A stretch of 64,000 bases of DNA, taken from NCBI GenBank assembly GCA_009667805.1, contig CM019063.1:413702626-413766625 (forward strand), in the 5' to 3' direction. The position numbers and the translations under genes were made by a program. Positions 22,991 through 33,734 of this stretch are shown piece after piece. Positions within the stretch are counted from its first letter, which is position 1. Every line of letters begins with the position of its first letter. The notes under the pieces were generated by a model. The model had not been told where the DNA came from. It ran no database searches and was given only the letters and a program-made list of their open reading frames with translations. Source of the stretch: Leptobrachium leishanense (taxonomy: Eukaryota; Chordata; Amphibia; Anura; Megophryidae).

Positions 22991-25940
22991 TTTTTTGCCC
23001 CATATTTTTTGTTTCTATGATAGTTGTTTAATGTTTAACTACTATAATTAGCATCAGGGTTACAAAAACATGTACACAACTAAAAGACAGGACAAGAACA
23101 TATTTCAGGATAACCAATTTATGATAACAGCACTAGAAATCTAACAGGAATAGGCATATATTTACAGTTCTATAAAGCAATGTGAATTTTTTTAGCATTG
23201 TATCAATTTTGCAATTTTAACATATGCAGCATTTTGAAGTTGAATGGGCTCAACTTAATCAATCAACAAGGATAAAATGTATTTTTGGTTACAAAGATAA
23301 ACTGTGACATGATTTAAAACATCTGCATAGGAATATTTTACATTTTCTCACTGTCAATTTTTCTTAAGCATGTACTCCACTTAATGTTAGTTGATACGTG
23401 AGGATACCATATCTTTTGATCCATTTTACGGACATGGTCTGGAACCAAGGGAAAAAAGTACTTGATGGACAAGACTATTATGTGTCTTTCTCTTTGGTCT
23501 GACATACTGGTGAACCATAAGGTACGTTAATCCTCTCTAAGGGCTTGATATCTGAAAATAGAAAGTCAAAACAATTCAGAGCAAAGCTTTGGATTTGAAC
23601 TACCTCAAAACCCTTATATATTAGTTTAGTATTTAAGCAAATGGCGTTTAATTTTTTTGTCTTAAAATTACATGGGGACAAGCAAAATACAGTACAAAAG
23701 TTCTAGGCATGCGTGAAAAGGTAAAGGAATAAGTCTTAAAAATTGGAAATGTGTAAAGTTTATTTTTTATCAAATAACATAATGCAAATAGAGTAAAAGA
23801 TAAATCTAAATCAAATCAATATTTTATTTTGTGCGACTATTGTCCGACTACAAAAAGTATCAATTGTATCAAAAGTATCAATGTTGTGATTAGGGCTCTG
23901 TTAAGGTCGTACCATCACTTCCAGGACTCCTTGCTCTCTTTTGCATTTTAACATATAGGAAGAAATGTATAATCAATTCTATAATATTCTTCAGTACTAT
24001 AGTAGTTGCGATAGTATAGACGGGAGAAAGGAAGTGTAATAGGAGAGAACTCTGAAGATAGTTCACAGTGATTTTTTTGCTGTATGTTTGGATTCATTGT
24101 CATGCTAAATAATACATTTTTGGGCCAATCACATGCCACCCTGATGGTACTACCTGATAGATAAGGATCTGTGTTTGTTCCTCAGGACAGATGAGGGCAA
24201 TTATTATGATAAAATCCCCAACTCTGTATGTAGCAATGCAGCCTCAAACTTGCAAAGAATCTCTTCAAATAACCTCTTAAGTCGTTTGCTGTTCTAGGAT
24301 ACACCGGGCATGTCATTAGGTTTCATGCTATGGCAAAGATGAAGCACCCAGCATTTTGTGTCTTCTCTTTGAAAGCCCAAAATTCCAGTGAACGCTGTAA
24401 CATTCCACAGTGGGCTGACATCCTTTAAGTCAGGCCTTACTGTGGGACTGCCCTCTGTACACTGACATAATTGCTCAAGCTTGTGATTATGTCAGTAGCA
24501 AGAGCCACACAGCACTTCTGGCGAAGTGCCCTTAGAGTAGAGGGAGGTAATTTGGACCCCTCTATCTCATCATCCGTAAGAGCTATAATTATATAAATAT
24601 ATATAAAAGTTTAGAATCAAGTTTTTAAATAAGGCAAAACTTGAATACGTGAACTGTAAACAAAATCAAAAAATTCATTTCATTTTTTTTATTCTAAAGC
24701 AGTGGCACTGTACACTTATAAAGCAAACAGTAACACTGCAATAACTCACCTTCTCCTTGTTCACACCAGCAGAAAGTGTGATGAAGAAGATGACACAGAG
24801 TGTAATTAGGCATTTTGTCGCCCAAAATGTAATCACTCGGACTACTGGCCTGAAACGCGGAGATCCCTGTATCTCCACTTATTTATATCCTATAAGGTCA
24901 AGCAAGATGTCTCTGGACAGGTTGGAATCTGTCCTTTCCACTGATATTAATCAGTGTAAACCACGTACTATGTTGAGATGTTATTTTAATGCTGAGGAGT
25001 CCCAAAACACATTTTTGAAAAGATAAGTCTGCTATTTAAAAAAAAATTGCTATTTGTGGTAGAAATATTGAAAATAAAAAAGGATGGCATAATGACATTG
25101 ACTGCATTCAATTTACAATCCGGACATTGGCATCATTGCATTCTCCTGCATAATCTTCTGTTTTCAGCATCAGTCACTGCATGCTACTTAAGCGACATGG
25201 CGAGTTGCATATTTGCCCTAATTTGAGTGTTTTGGCGAAAGCGATGATGTTGCCAGACCCACCATTACTGAAGAGCTGAGAAATTACTGCAGAGTGGTAC
25301 TTTTAGATGCCCTTACCTCTTGGGCTATGTGGCCCACATAACCATAAGACATATTGTTGGAAAGAATATTGTCTGATCTTTCCAACAATGCCTATGTTTG
25401 GGGTAATTCATGATTATTAGGTCTGGAATCCTAAATAAACCTTAAAAAAACTGTTTGCGCAAATTGTGCACAATTTGTGAGGTAGAATTACAAGTAACCC
25501 TCATTTGAAGCCTCTGTTTGTGTTCTTTCTAGAAATATATACTTTATTTGCTCTATTTTAACTCCCTGGGTAACTAGAGCTATTTAACTTTAGACATGCA
25601 TGGTTTAAAAAATGCAGGAAAAATGTAGTTTTCCTTTGAGGTTGTGCAGGTGCATACAGTATATGGTCTCCTAACTCTATCTATGGTGACTCAGTCCAAT
25701 CACCTGGATTATTATTTTCCTCAAGACGACTAGATCTAGCTAATGTTTTGTGAAAAACCCAGAAAGACATATTGATAGGTAAATCTGTGTATAAAAAGAC
25801 CCCCCTGCCCTAAAATTAACATTTTTGGTTAAAAATTAAGAAAAAGTAGAAAATAATACGGATGCTATATTTATTAACTCCTCTTTGCTTTAGGAATTTT
25901 CAGTGCTTTGTATAAATAAATAACAATTCTACTAATTCAA
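22991..25940. other. No feature recognised, 2.9 kb
   Basis: AT-rich sequence with isolated short frames. A frame of 89 codons on + at 24757-25026 has no recognisable motif. 'GCCTGAAACGCGGAGATCCC' near 24849 recalls the GAAACGCG part of hammerhead repeats but lacks the other core half. Confidence 0.45.
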
Positions 25941-26186
25941 CCAAATATTTATTTTATTTATTTGCAAAGTATTTTACCAGGAAGGATACATTGAGATTTC
26001 TCTTGTTTTCAAGTATGTCCTGGGTTCAAGAACATTGACCTTTTACAGTAATTACAGAAATATAGCAATAAATGCTAAGATATTATAAACAAAACACAAA
26101 TATACAGATTAACACAGAAAATAAATATGGAAGTAATATAGTCACTATGCATGTTTACAGGTGCATTCTGTATTGAGGTATGTTAA

Positions 26187-27207
26187 CCCTTTCGCTGCTG
26201 AGGCTTTTCCCACCCCTGTGCTGAGGTCATTTTTACCTGTTTTGCGCATCATGTTTAAACGTGTTTTGAAGGCTTATTTTAGTATATGACCCAGACATAT
26301 TATATATCGTTCTTTCCGTCAGACTCGGTAGATTCATAATATGTCATTATTATATGTATACGTTATGACCTGTCTGTATATTATAACAAAAAATGCAATA
26401 AAATATGTATTTTCAATAATTTACAATGTGTAAAGTGTTTTTTTTCACATTTTAACATGCGAGCAATTGCGGTTATATTTTGTATGGGGTGCGCTTGTTA
26501 AAAAAATTAGAGATGGGGACTCGTTACATTTTTTTTTGGGGAAAATTACATTATTTTTAACAAACGCACCGCATACAAAAATCGTTAGTGCAGCATCATT
26601 GTTCACATTATAATTGAAATGGGAACAATATTGCTGCATTAACGAACCAAAAAAAATAAAAAAAAAGTGTTTATTTTTTCTTTTTTTTTTTTTTTTTTTC
26701 TTTTTTTTATTTATTTTTTTTTACAAAATTTTTCACTTTCATGTTTGGTATCGTTGGAACGGCCATGCTCTGGCCGATCCAACCATACCAAAATTTAACC
26801 CCTAACTGCCACGGATCGGGAGATAGGGAGTTCCAATGAACTCCCTATCTCCACAGTTGGTGGCAGTTAGGGGTTAACTCTAGGACTGGCGTCATCGTGC
26901 TACGCACGATGACGCCAGTCCTCAGGGAGAGTTCCCGGAGGCTTGGCCGACATCCAAGATGTCGGCCAGCTCCGGGAAAGGATCGCGAACCGGCGCTTTT
27001 CAGCGCCGATTCGCGATCCAGCTCCCCAGGGGTTAATGCCAGGCATCATTTGGAAGGGCAGGCTGTGCCCTTCCAAATGATGCCTGGGTTAAGCCCCGCA
27101 GAGCCGCCGATCGGGAGGGAGAGAGGTCAGAAGGACCTCCCCCCCTCCCTTTCAGGCGCCTCCTCCGCACATGCGGGGGGGGGAGCGCGTCCTCAGCATC
27201 GAAGTGG
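26187..27207. mobile_element. TTAA-flanked (piggyBac-like) element, copy B
   Basis: TTAA at 26183-26186 and 27208-27211. The left end CCCTTTCGCTGCTGAGGC and the next 150 bp ('TTTAAACGTG', 'TATATGACCCAG', 'GATTCATAATAT') align with copy A at 6347. It also carries CCAAGATGTCGGCC and a hairpin at about 27038-27088 ('CATTTGGAAGGGCAGG' and its mirror). No transposase. The poly-T run at 26680-26725 is internal. Confidence 0.84.
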
Positions 27208-27211
27208 TTAA

Positions 27212-28320
27212 TAGGGAGCTCTTGAGTGACTTAAGACTGAGGGAAGATTTGATGGCGTCTGGGAGGTTATTCCATAATTGTGGTGCTCTGTAGGAAAATG
27301 AGGATCGAGACACTTTCTTTTTGTATTGTGGTATTGTAAGTAAGGTGCAGGTCCTGGATCGGAGGTTATAGGATGAGGAAACTGCTAGGGGAAGCAGCCT
27401 ATTCAGGTAGGGTGGCAGCTTCCCAGAAAAGCTCTTAAACACCAGGGGCTAAATTACAATCTTCGCGCAAACGTTTGCGCTGGCGCAAAAAAACATTAAT
27501 TCGAGGGGTAAAACCGTTTGCGCCGAATCCCGTATTACATAATCAGTGCAACAACCGCGCGCAATCGTCTACTGCGGGTGTCATGGTCCTCGCAGTCGCT
27601 GCTGCCGCAAAGGCAAAACTAGAGCTGCTGCGCACTGACATTCCATGATTTAAAACCAGACTTCTCAGCCAGCTCTGCACTACAGGTGCACCTAATCAGC
27701 CAGCCTGACTGATTCCATATAATGGAACCGCGCCCCTCCCAAAGGGCTTCAGCATCAGTTTCCACACCCTAAGAGGAGCTTGTGAAGGCAGGAGCCTGTC
27801 CTGTTTCAACCCAGCAATTGGATTCAACGTGTACTAGACCCCTGCTTGCTCACCGGATTGCCGCCTTCTATATTCCTGGACCTATGGACTCCATTTGACT
27901 ACTCTTCTGGATCATCCCTTTGATACCTCGCAAGATTCTCTCACCGCTTGTCCTGGAACCCCGCTTTCATCTGTGACCCCCCCTTCCACTTCATCCAAGG
28001 ACTCCTTCATACAGACCTTCTGCTTATTATTTATCCAGCTACCGGAATTCACGCTTTGGCAAGGGTTTTTGCGCAAAGATTGTAATATAGCCCCGGGGTG
28101 GAAAGGTGGAAAGCTGAAGGTTGCGTCTAGATTCCAGCGACGGCCAGTTTAGCACTTTTAACAAGTCACAATGGTGGGTCATGTAATTACATTGTAGCAC
28201 AAAGCGGCAGAATGAGTTCTACAATGTAAGTTTCTGAAGGTGCATTTGCGGGGCAGCTGCATACACGACATCTCTGTATTCAACATTTTCTCCATTTCTA
28301 ATTTTATTACACAATCAAGG
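27212..28320 (-). pseudogene. LINE RT C-terminal region, interrupted
   Basis: On - the part at 28320-28095 can be read as 'LNWPSLESRR' preceded by a degenerate stretch. The part at 27442-27212 reads 'FKSFSGKLPPYLNRLLPL' and 'APQLWNNLPDAIKSSLSL'. These are the typical residues after the RT core in CR1/L2/jockey-like LINEs. The MITE at 27445-28094 separates the two parts and the 26187-27207 element cuts the end. Inactive. Confidence 0.72.
27445..28094. mobile_element. Harbinger-like MITE, GGGGCTAAATTACAATC ends
   Basis: Left end 'GGGGCTAAATTACAATCTTC', mirrored right end 'GGGGCTATATTACAATCTTT', followed by GCGCAAA in both. The interior (27580-28030) differs from related MITEs, so it may have captured foreign sequence. 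The 3-bp duplication cannot be read with certainty here. Confidence 0.72.
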
Positions 28321-28330
28321 GAAAATGTGG

Positions 28331-28682
28331 CAGAGTTGGCACTTCTTTAGAGACACATTCAGACACAGACACCTTACAAGCTGCCAATTTTCTTATACCT
28401 TGTTTATTGATTTTTATGCTATATTTTATGTCTGTCTTTACTTGCCTGAATTGAAGTTTAAAGGTACATTACCTCTCCAAACACCACCAGGTGGTGCCAA
28501 AGGGTACAGATTTCCTTTTTCCATATAATTTTATTCCACAACTCCCCATAGAATATACAACCATATATTTGGGAAAATAATTTTACACAACCATGTAAAT
28601 GATTGGAATCCTTATAAATAATATACACTTTCTTGCTTTTTTTTTTTTTGATGCAACATTCTGACATGACATATATACATAA
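28331..28682. other. No feature recognised
   Basis: Short AT-rich spacer between repeats. Confidence 0.4.
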
Positions 28683-28750
28683 GGGGTTATTCCGAGAGAA
28701 CTGATCAGGCCCCGTCGGTGACATTTCAGTGCTCTCTGAATATCCCTGAT
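28683..28750. mobile_element. 68-bp palindromic mini-MITE
   Basis: 'GGGGTTATTCCGAGAGAACT' on the left is mirrored by AGTGCTCTCTGAATATCCCT. The terminus resembles those at 47692 and 50291. Confidence 0.55.
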
Positions 28751-28940
28751 ATTATTATTTATTAAGCGCCAACACATTCCGCAGCGCTGTACAAAGTGCA
28801 ATGGGTAAAGACCGGACAATTCTACAATACGTACAGGAGCACGTGAGAGCCCTATTCCCGTGGAAATTTACAATCTAGATGGGTGAGGGGATTAGAAATA
28901 GGAGGGGGTGGGCTGCAGTGATGAGTTAATGAGGGAATGG
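28751..28940 (-). mobile_element. L2-clade LINE 3' end fragment
   Basis: 'AAGCGCCAACACATTCCGCA' and GCGCTGTACAA followed by 'GCCCTATTCCCGTGG' and TACAATCTAGA match the inverse of the 1-1891 3' UTR. Confidence 0.82.
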
Positions 28941-30645
28941 CGAGGACCTTTTTGATAGCAGATTTATACACATCATTACTGAGTCAGCCCAAAAACTTGT
29001 ATATAATTTGGCTCGGTTCTGCTATAAAACATGTCTTCAAATAGAATTTAAAAATGTTGAGCAAAAAAATGAGCTCAAACAGGTCAACGGTGAAGGAGTT
29101 AAGAATTTGAAGTATTGTTTGTTTCTCAAGGACCTTCCAGCTAAAACATATTTTGATTAAATCTAAAATTAAAAATGGTGCTATTTAAGCAGTGATATTA
29201 AACGTAATGTCATATTCATTTAAGTTACCGTAATTTATACACTTCTGTTAAAACAGTAAATGTATGTTTTTGGAATATTTGAGCTTTGCACAACCCAAAC
29301 CACCTTGCTTTAGTCAATAAAAAATTATTCGGTTAAACGTTGCCATTTCTGATGGGCAACTTTCATTAACAACCAATTAAGAGTCTTTATATATGATGGC
29401 AGAGGTTTTGCACTCGTGCTTTTTTGGTTGCTGCTCTGCAGATGGAATGTTAGATTGCAGGCTCCAGTCTTCCACAGTTTGTTCTTAGACATCTCTGAAG
29501 CAAAAACAATGAAGCTCCTGTTAATGTGGATTTTTGATATTATGGTATGAAAGGACTATAGTTTGTTGATGTAAAATCCCAATCAAATGCCCACAAAGCT
29601 TGTAGAATCACTTTTGGATTGTCTATTGTGCTGTTTGGACATATACCTTCTTAATGGTCATTTAGCGTTGTTGAAAGATTAGAGAATATTTGAGAATGCT
29701 TAATTAGCTGCTGAGTTAAATCTTCATTTCATGGAATTAACTCCTTCATGCAGAGAGTTTAGGCAAGGCACTTTACTGACCTGTCAAATGAAGGGACTGA
29801 GACACACCATGTTAAATCAAACTGCGCTCTTAATATAGATAAATGCGTTGTAAGCCACTAGTGCAAAGCTGGCAAACCATGGCATCCCGGATCTTTTTGA
29901 AATACATGTTCCGCAGTGCTTAGTCACATGCACCTAAGGTTGGCTGAGTATCAAGCAACATGTAGTTCAGAAACATCTAGGGTGCCAAGGTTCACATCAC
30001 AGCTCTAGTACATATAACAGCAGTTGCACTTCAGTTTAAAATAATGAAAGCATAGCAAGCAAAGGAAAGTTGCAATATTACACAGGGTCAGGGAGGGCCC
30101 ATTAGACCAATTAGGCCATTGCCTCCGGTGTAAGTGGGAGGTCGGCGCCACACTACTTCCATTGCTACAGTAGCACTTTGTCTGCCTTTTTAGCTGCCGT
30201 TCAGTATGCACTGTGGATGTCATCTTCAAAACTCTTCCTCCTCCGATGTACGTCCTGCCTTCCTTCTACTTCCTTCAGAAACCAAAGGCTTCCTCCAGTT
30301 ACTTTCCGCTCCTGGAACACGACTTGGATGTACATTTTGGATTATATCGCATCATTTTTTTCCTACGCTCTTCCTTTCTTCATACATCTCAACTTTAGAA
30401 AGCGAGCCTGAAGTGGAGCACAAATCCAATGGAGAGAGACAGTGATTGATAAATGTTACATACATTAAGAAAAGTCAATTGCATTTCGAGAGATATAGAT
30501 GTACTTGTCAGGTTTCGGAAAAAGCCTTACTAAAACTTTCAAAGAGGTGAAGGATGTAAATGAGCTCTTTTAATCTTCTTAAAATGAATAAAAATAGCAC
30601 CATTCCTCTTACAAGGACCATATAAAGTAGACTGATTTATTAATT
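28941..30645. other. No repeat recognised; 29440-29780 looks single-copy
   Basis: No element ends. The part at 29440-29780 is of mixed composition, rich in ATTA/TAAT words and without low-complexity tracts, as conserved non-coding elements often are. Only a comparison with other genomes could confirm this. Confidence 0.4.
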
Positions 30646-30649
30646 AACT

Positions 30650-31470
30650 TGTCTAGTTATGTGAATTTGTTCCTTGACCCAATGGTCTTAAACCCTGCCT
30701 CTTGTCAGTTGCTCTCCTTTAGTGGGGTGCTTATATTTCAAGGCTTGCTGTTGCATTGTGCTACTCAATGTTTTATTTCTAACTCTTTGCATGTGAAGTT
30801 ACCTATTAAATCTATCATTTATATAGATTTACCAGTCTGGCTGAAAGAATTGGCCTGGCTGATGTATGGAACGGAGTCCGGATCCTATGTCAGCCTCTTT
30901 GAATCATGTTCACATTTTAACTGATTCTTTTCATCAAGGAGAAGCCTTCAGAACTTTAAATGTTTATTGTTCAGCCATATCTGGTCAGCATCAGGGTTGG
31001 GTATCAAGTTTTCTTGTCCTTCTATGTCTAAATATGTCTCACTATGAGATGTGGACATGGTATTACATATTAGGGAATCCTGGCCTGATTATCTTTTAAG
31101 AAACCTTCACCAAACTAGTTATATTCTTCTGTTTTGTATCTTGTAAACATGTATCAGATGTCAGGATCTTGGAAAGTTAAAATTACTTTTTTTCCACATC
31201 ATTAATATTTTACTAGAACAGAGACATGTCTTATATCAGTGTTTTATCCTATATTTTCTCATTAATGTATGTATGAATTATGAAATTAAAAATCCTTCTT
31301 TCCAACACACTAGTATAACTATTTGGTTATTACAGTGACAAAGCCTTATCCTCAAGGTTCTACTTCTACCTTAGCACATGGGCTGAAATGGATTATGGGT
31401 CAAGGACGTTCTTCAAACACTAAGCCTATTTCTCGGGGCAACAGAAGCATCTAAGCCTTACTTAAAGGGA
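30650..31470 (+). pseudogene. DIRS-type tyrosine recombinase relic
   Basis: DIRS elements integrate a circular copy with a tyrosine recombinase. The degenerate + frames contain 'FHQGEAFRTLNVYCSAIS' (about 30930-30985), typical of the start of that domain. Later come 'STSTLAHGLKWIMGQGRS' (about 31362-31415) and the near 'H-S-x-R-G' region, then 'GATEASKPYLKG' in another frame (about 31435-31470). Frames and stops break it several times. No split inverted terminal repeats were found. The order of blocks supports DIRS, but the match is read by eye. Confidence 0.55.
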
Positions 31471-31880
31471 CACTCATCCTGACACCCCCCCCCCCCCACA
31501 CACACACTGCCCCGATTTGGAGAAAATGCTGGGTGATTTTGAGGAAATTCCTCCATCTTACCGAGTGTCACCGTCAACTGGGATTTTTGAATTTCCCGGC
31601 TGCCGGTCACGAGATCAGTCACTAGTGATGTCAGCACACAGAAAGCACGCCGATATCACCATCTCTGAAACCACCATTTATAGTGAGCGGTCTTAGAGAG
31701 GCAGCCAATAGATCAGATCTGTGCATGCATGCACTTCTGATCCAACATTCTGCACAGGCACCATGGAATTTGCATGCATAGTATGCAAGTCTCCTAGAGA
31801 TGCACAATGTTCAATGTGAGACCAACTAATTGGTGCGAGGAATTGATGCTGTCTGCTCTAGGAAATTTTATTTAAAACAT
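31471..31880. other. No feature recognised
   Basis: Starts with a C-run and CACACA; the rest shows no repeat ends. Confidence 0.4.
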
Positions 31881-32347
31881 TTAGGGCCGCATTACAATCT
31901 TGACGCTAACGTTAGCCGCGGTGTCTACCGCATATTACAATCCAAACGCAAACGGGTTAAGTAACCCCTTTGCGTTTGGTACCTTGCACTTTTCAGCGCG
32001 AGGTTACTGTACTTTGCGCTCCCTATACTTAACATGGGAAGCGCAAAGTGATAATCAGCGTTAGTATTACAAAGTCCTAACGCTGATTATCGTCTGGCTC
32101 TGGTTAGTGGAAAGTTAACCAGAGCCAGGACTTGGTGTTAACAGATTCCGCTTCTGCAGAATCCATTATCACCAGCCAATAAATAAAAAAACAAATCTTA
32201 TATTCACCTCCTGTCCGCGGCGAGGACCGTGGCTCCGACCGCCTCCTCCGTCCGGCGGGAACAGGGAGAGACTGAGGGAAAAAGTTCCTCAGTCTCCCCC
32301 TGCATATCACTACGCCGGCCGGATCTCGCGAGGCGGGATCCGGCAGG

Positions 32348-33480
32348 CAGATCCGGTGCTACCCATAAGGCAGGTCAGGTGACTGCCTAAGGGTGCCTCT
32401 AGGGGGAGGACGGAAATTCACTTGGTCACTGATAAGTTTGAATCATCTTCTGCTGAGATCACAGAAGGTTTTTCTAACCTTGCCAGGCTGAGGGCACTGG
32501 GCAGCGGCTGATGTGTGAGTGGATGGAGAGTTGTGGTCGAGGGATCAATGAAATCAGCACTGGCAGCTGTCAGGCACAGCGTGAAAGGAGCAGAACTCTG
32601 GAGAGTGGCAGCATTTAGGCCTATGGGAAAGAGTAGGGGAGGGAAACAAGCAAGGGTTAGTGTGAAAGCGGGAGGAGGAGCTACAGTGTCTGCCTCTCAC
32701 TGCTAGCCATCTTGGGCAATCAATGGGTTGGGCAGTGAACTGGAAACGAGCAGTCGAGCAGCAGGCAGCATGCAGGGTCACTCCAGTGAACTTGTGGGCT
32801 GTCTCTGCAAGGTATTGTTTATAAAATCCACCTCCTGCACACACTGACCCACAGGAAGGGGTCAATGCACACTCACTACAGCTCAGACTGACAGAACTCA
32901 CATCCAGCTCCCACTCACAGCCGGCCCCCACTCACATCACAGCCGGCCCCCACTCACATCACAGCCGGCCCCCACTCACATCACAGCCAGCCCCCACTCA
33001 CCTCACAGCCAGCTCCCACTCCCATCACAGCCAGGTACACTCCCATCACAGGACTCACAGCCAGCTCCCACTCCCATCACAGACAGTTTACGCTCCCATC
33101 ACAGCACTCACAGCCAGCCTCCACCCACAGCACTGACAGCCAGCTTACACTCACATCACAGCAGTCACAGCCAGCTCACCCACACACTCAATCATTCCAT
33201 CTCACACAAACATAGCTGACACCCGCTTGCATCACTTACTGGTAGCTCAAACACACAGGTCACTAACTCCGTTCACTGCCAGGCCGCTCAAACACACTCC
33301 TGTGCCATAGACTTCCACACACTCAGTCCCATCTTGCACACTGCCACACACTCAGCTATTGTCAAAAACACACAGCCCCTGCACACAGTCGTCACACGAC
33401 ATTCATCACACACATAAATGCATATGTAACTTTATTGGGAGAGGGCGTCAAACCCCTCAAAAATCCTTGCACAGGCCCTG
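32348..33480. mobile_element. hAT-type element nested in the MITE
   Basis: Left end CAGATCCGGTGCTACCCAT; the right end mirrored reads CAGGGCCTGTGCAAGGAT. A perfect 8-bp duplication CCGGCAGG stands at 32340-32347 and 33481-33488. No transposase frame. The interior is a CA-rich tandem region. Confidence 0.85.
32870..33190 (+). repeat. Imperfect tandem repeat, CACATCACAGCC units
   Basis: Repeats of 'CCCCCACTCACATCACAGCC' about every 22-27 bp, decaying rightwards. A related CA-rich stretch lies at 45840-45975. Confidence 0.8.
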
Positions 33481-33734
33481 CCGGCAGGTCATGTGACCGA
33501 CCGTGGCGTCTGGCTCAATGGAGTCACATGGACTCCAGTGAGTGGATGCTCGCGGCGGCGCTCAGCAATGCCACGAGCATCCAGGGGCTTTGCGCACGGA
33601 AACAATGCAGGCAGCATTTTAAGCGCCTGCATTGTAATTTCATGCTAAAACGGGGGCGGTGGGGAGAAAACTGTGTCGCAGTTTTTTCTCCCTACCTCCC
33701 CCGTTTTAGCGTGGAGAATGTAATGAGGCCCTTA

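Larger units (their letters stand above)
25945..28330 (-). mobile_element. LINE on minus strand, split by two DNA elements
   Basis: The tail lies at 25945-26182 (ATTTATTTTATTTATTTGCA then 'ACCAGGAAGGATACATTGAG'). Coding sequence continues at 27212-27442 and again at 28095-28320. The TTAA element at 26187-27207 and the Harbinger-like MITE at 27445-28094 interrupt it, so the LINE is the oldest of the three. Its tail is the one borrowed by the SINE at 40571-40765. Confidence 0.8.
31884..33731. mobile_element. Harbinger-like MITE with TTA duplication, hosting a hAT element
   Basis: GGGCCGCATTACAATC at the left is mirrored by GGGCCTCATTACATTC. TTA flanks both sides (31881-31883, 33732-33734). Without the hAT insert at 32348-33480 and its duplication it would be about 707 bp, close to the 748-bp relative at 20619-21366, with which it shares the interior in inverse order. 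Confidence 0.86.

Noticed and set aside
24840..24870. GGCCTGAAACGCGGAG as a hammerhead ribozyme
   Set aside because: Only the GAAACGCG half is present; no CTGANGA upstream at the right distance.
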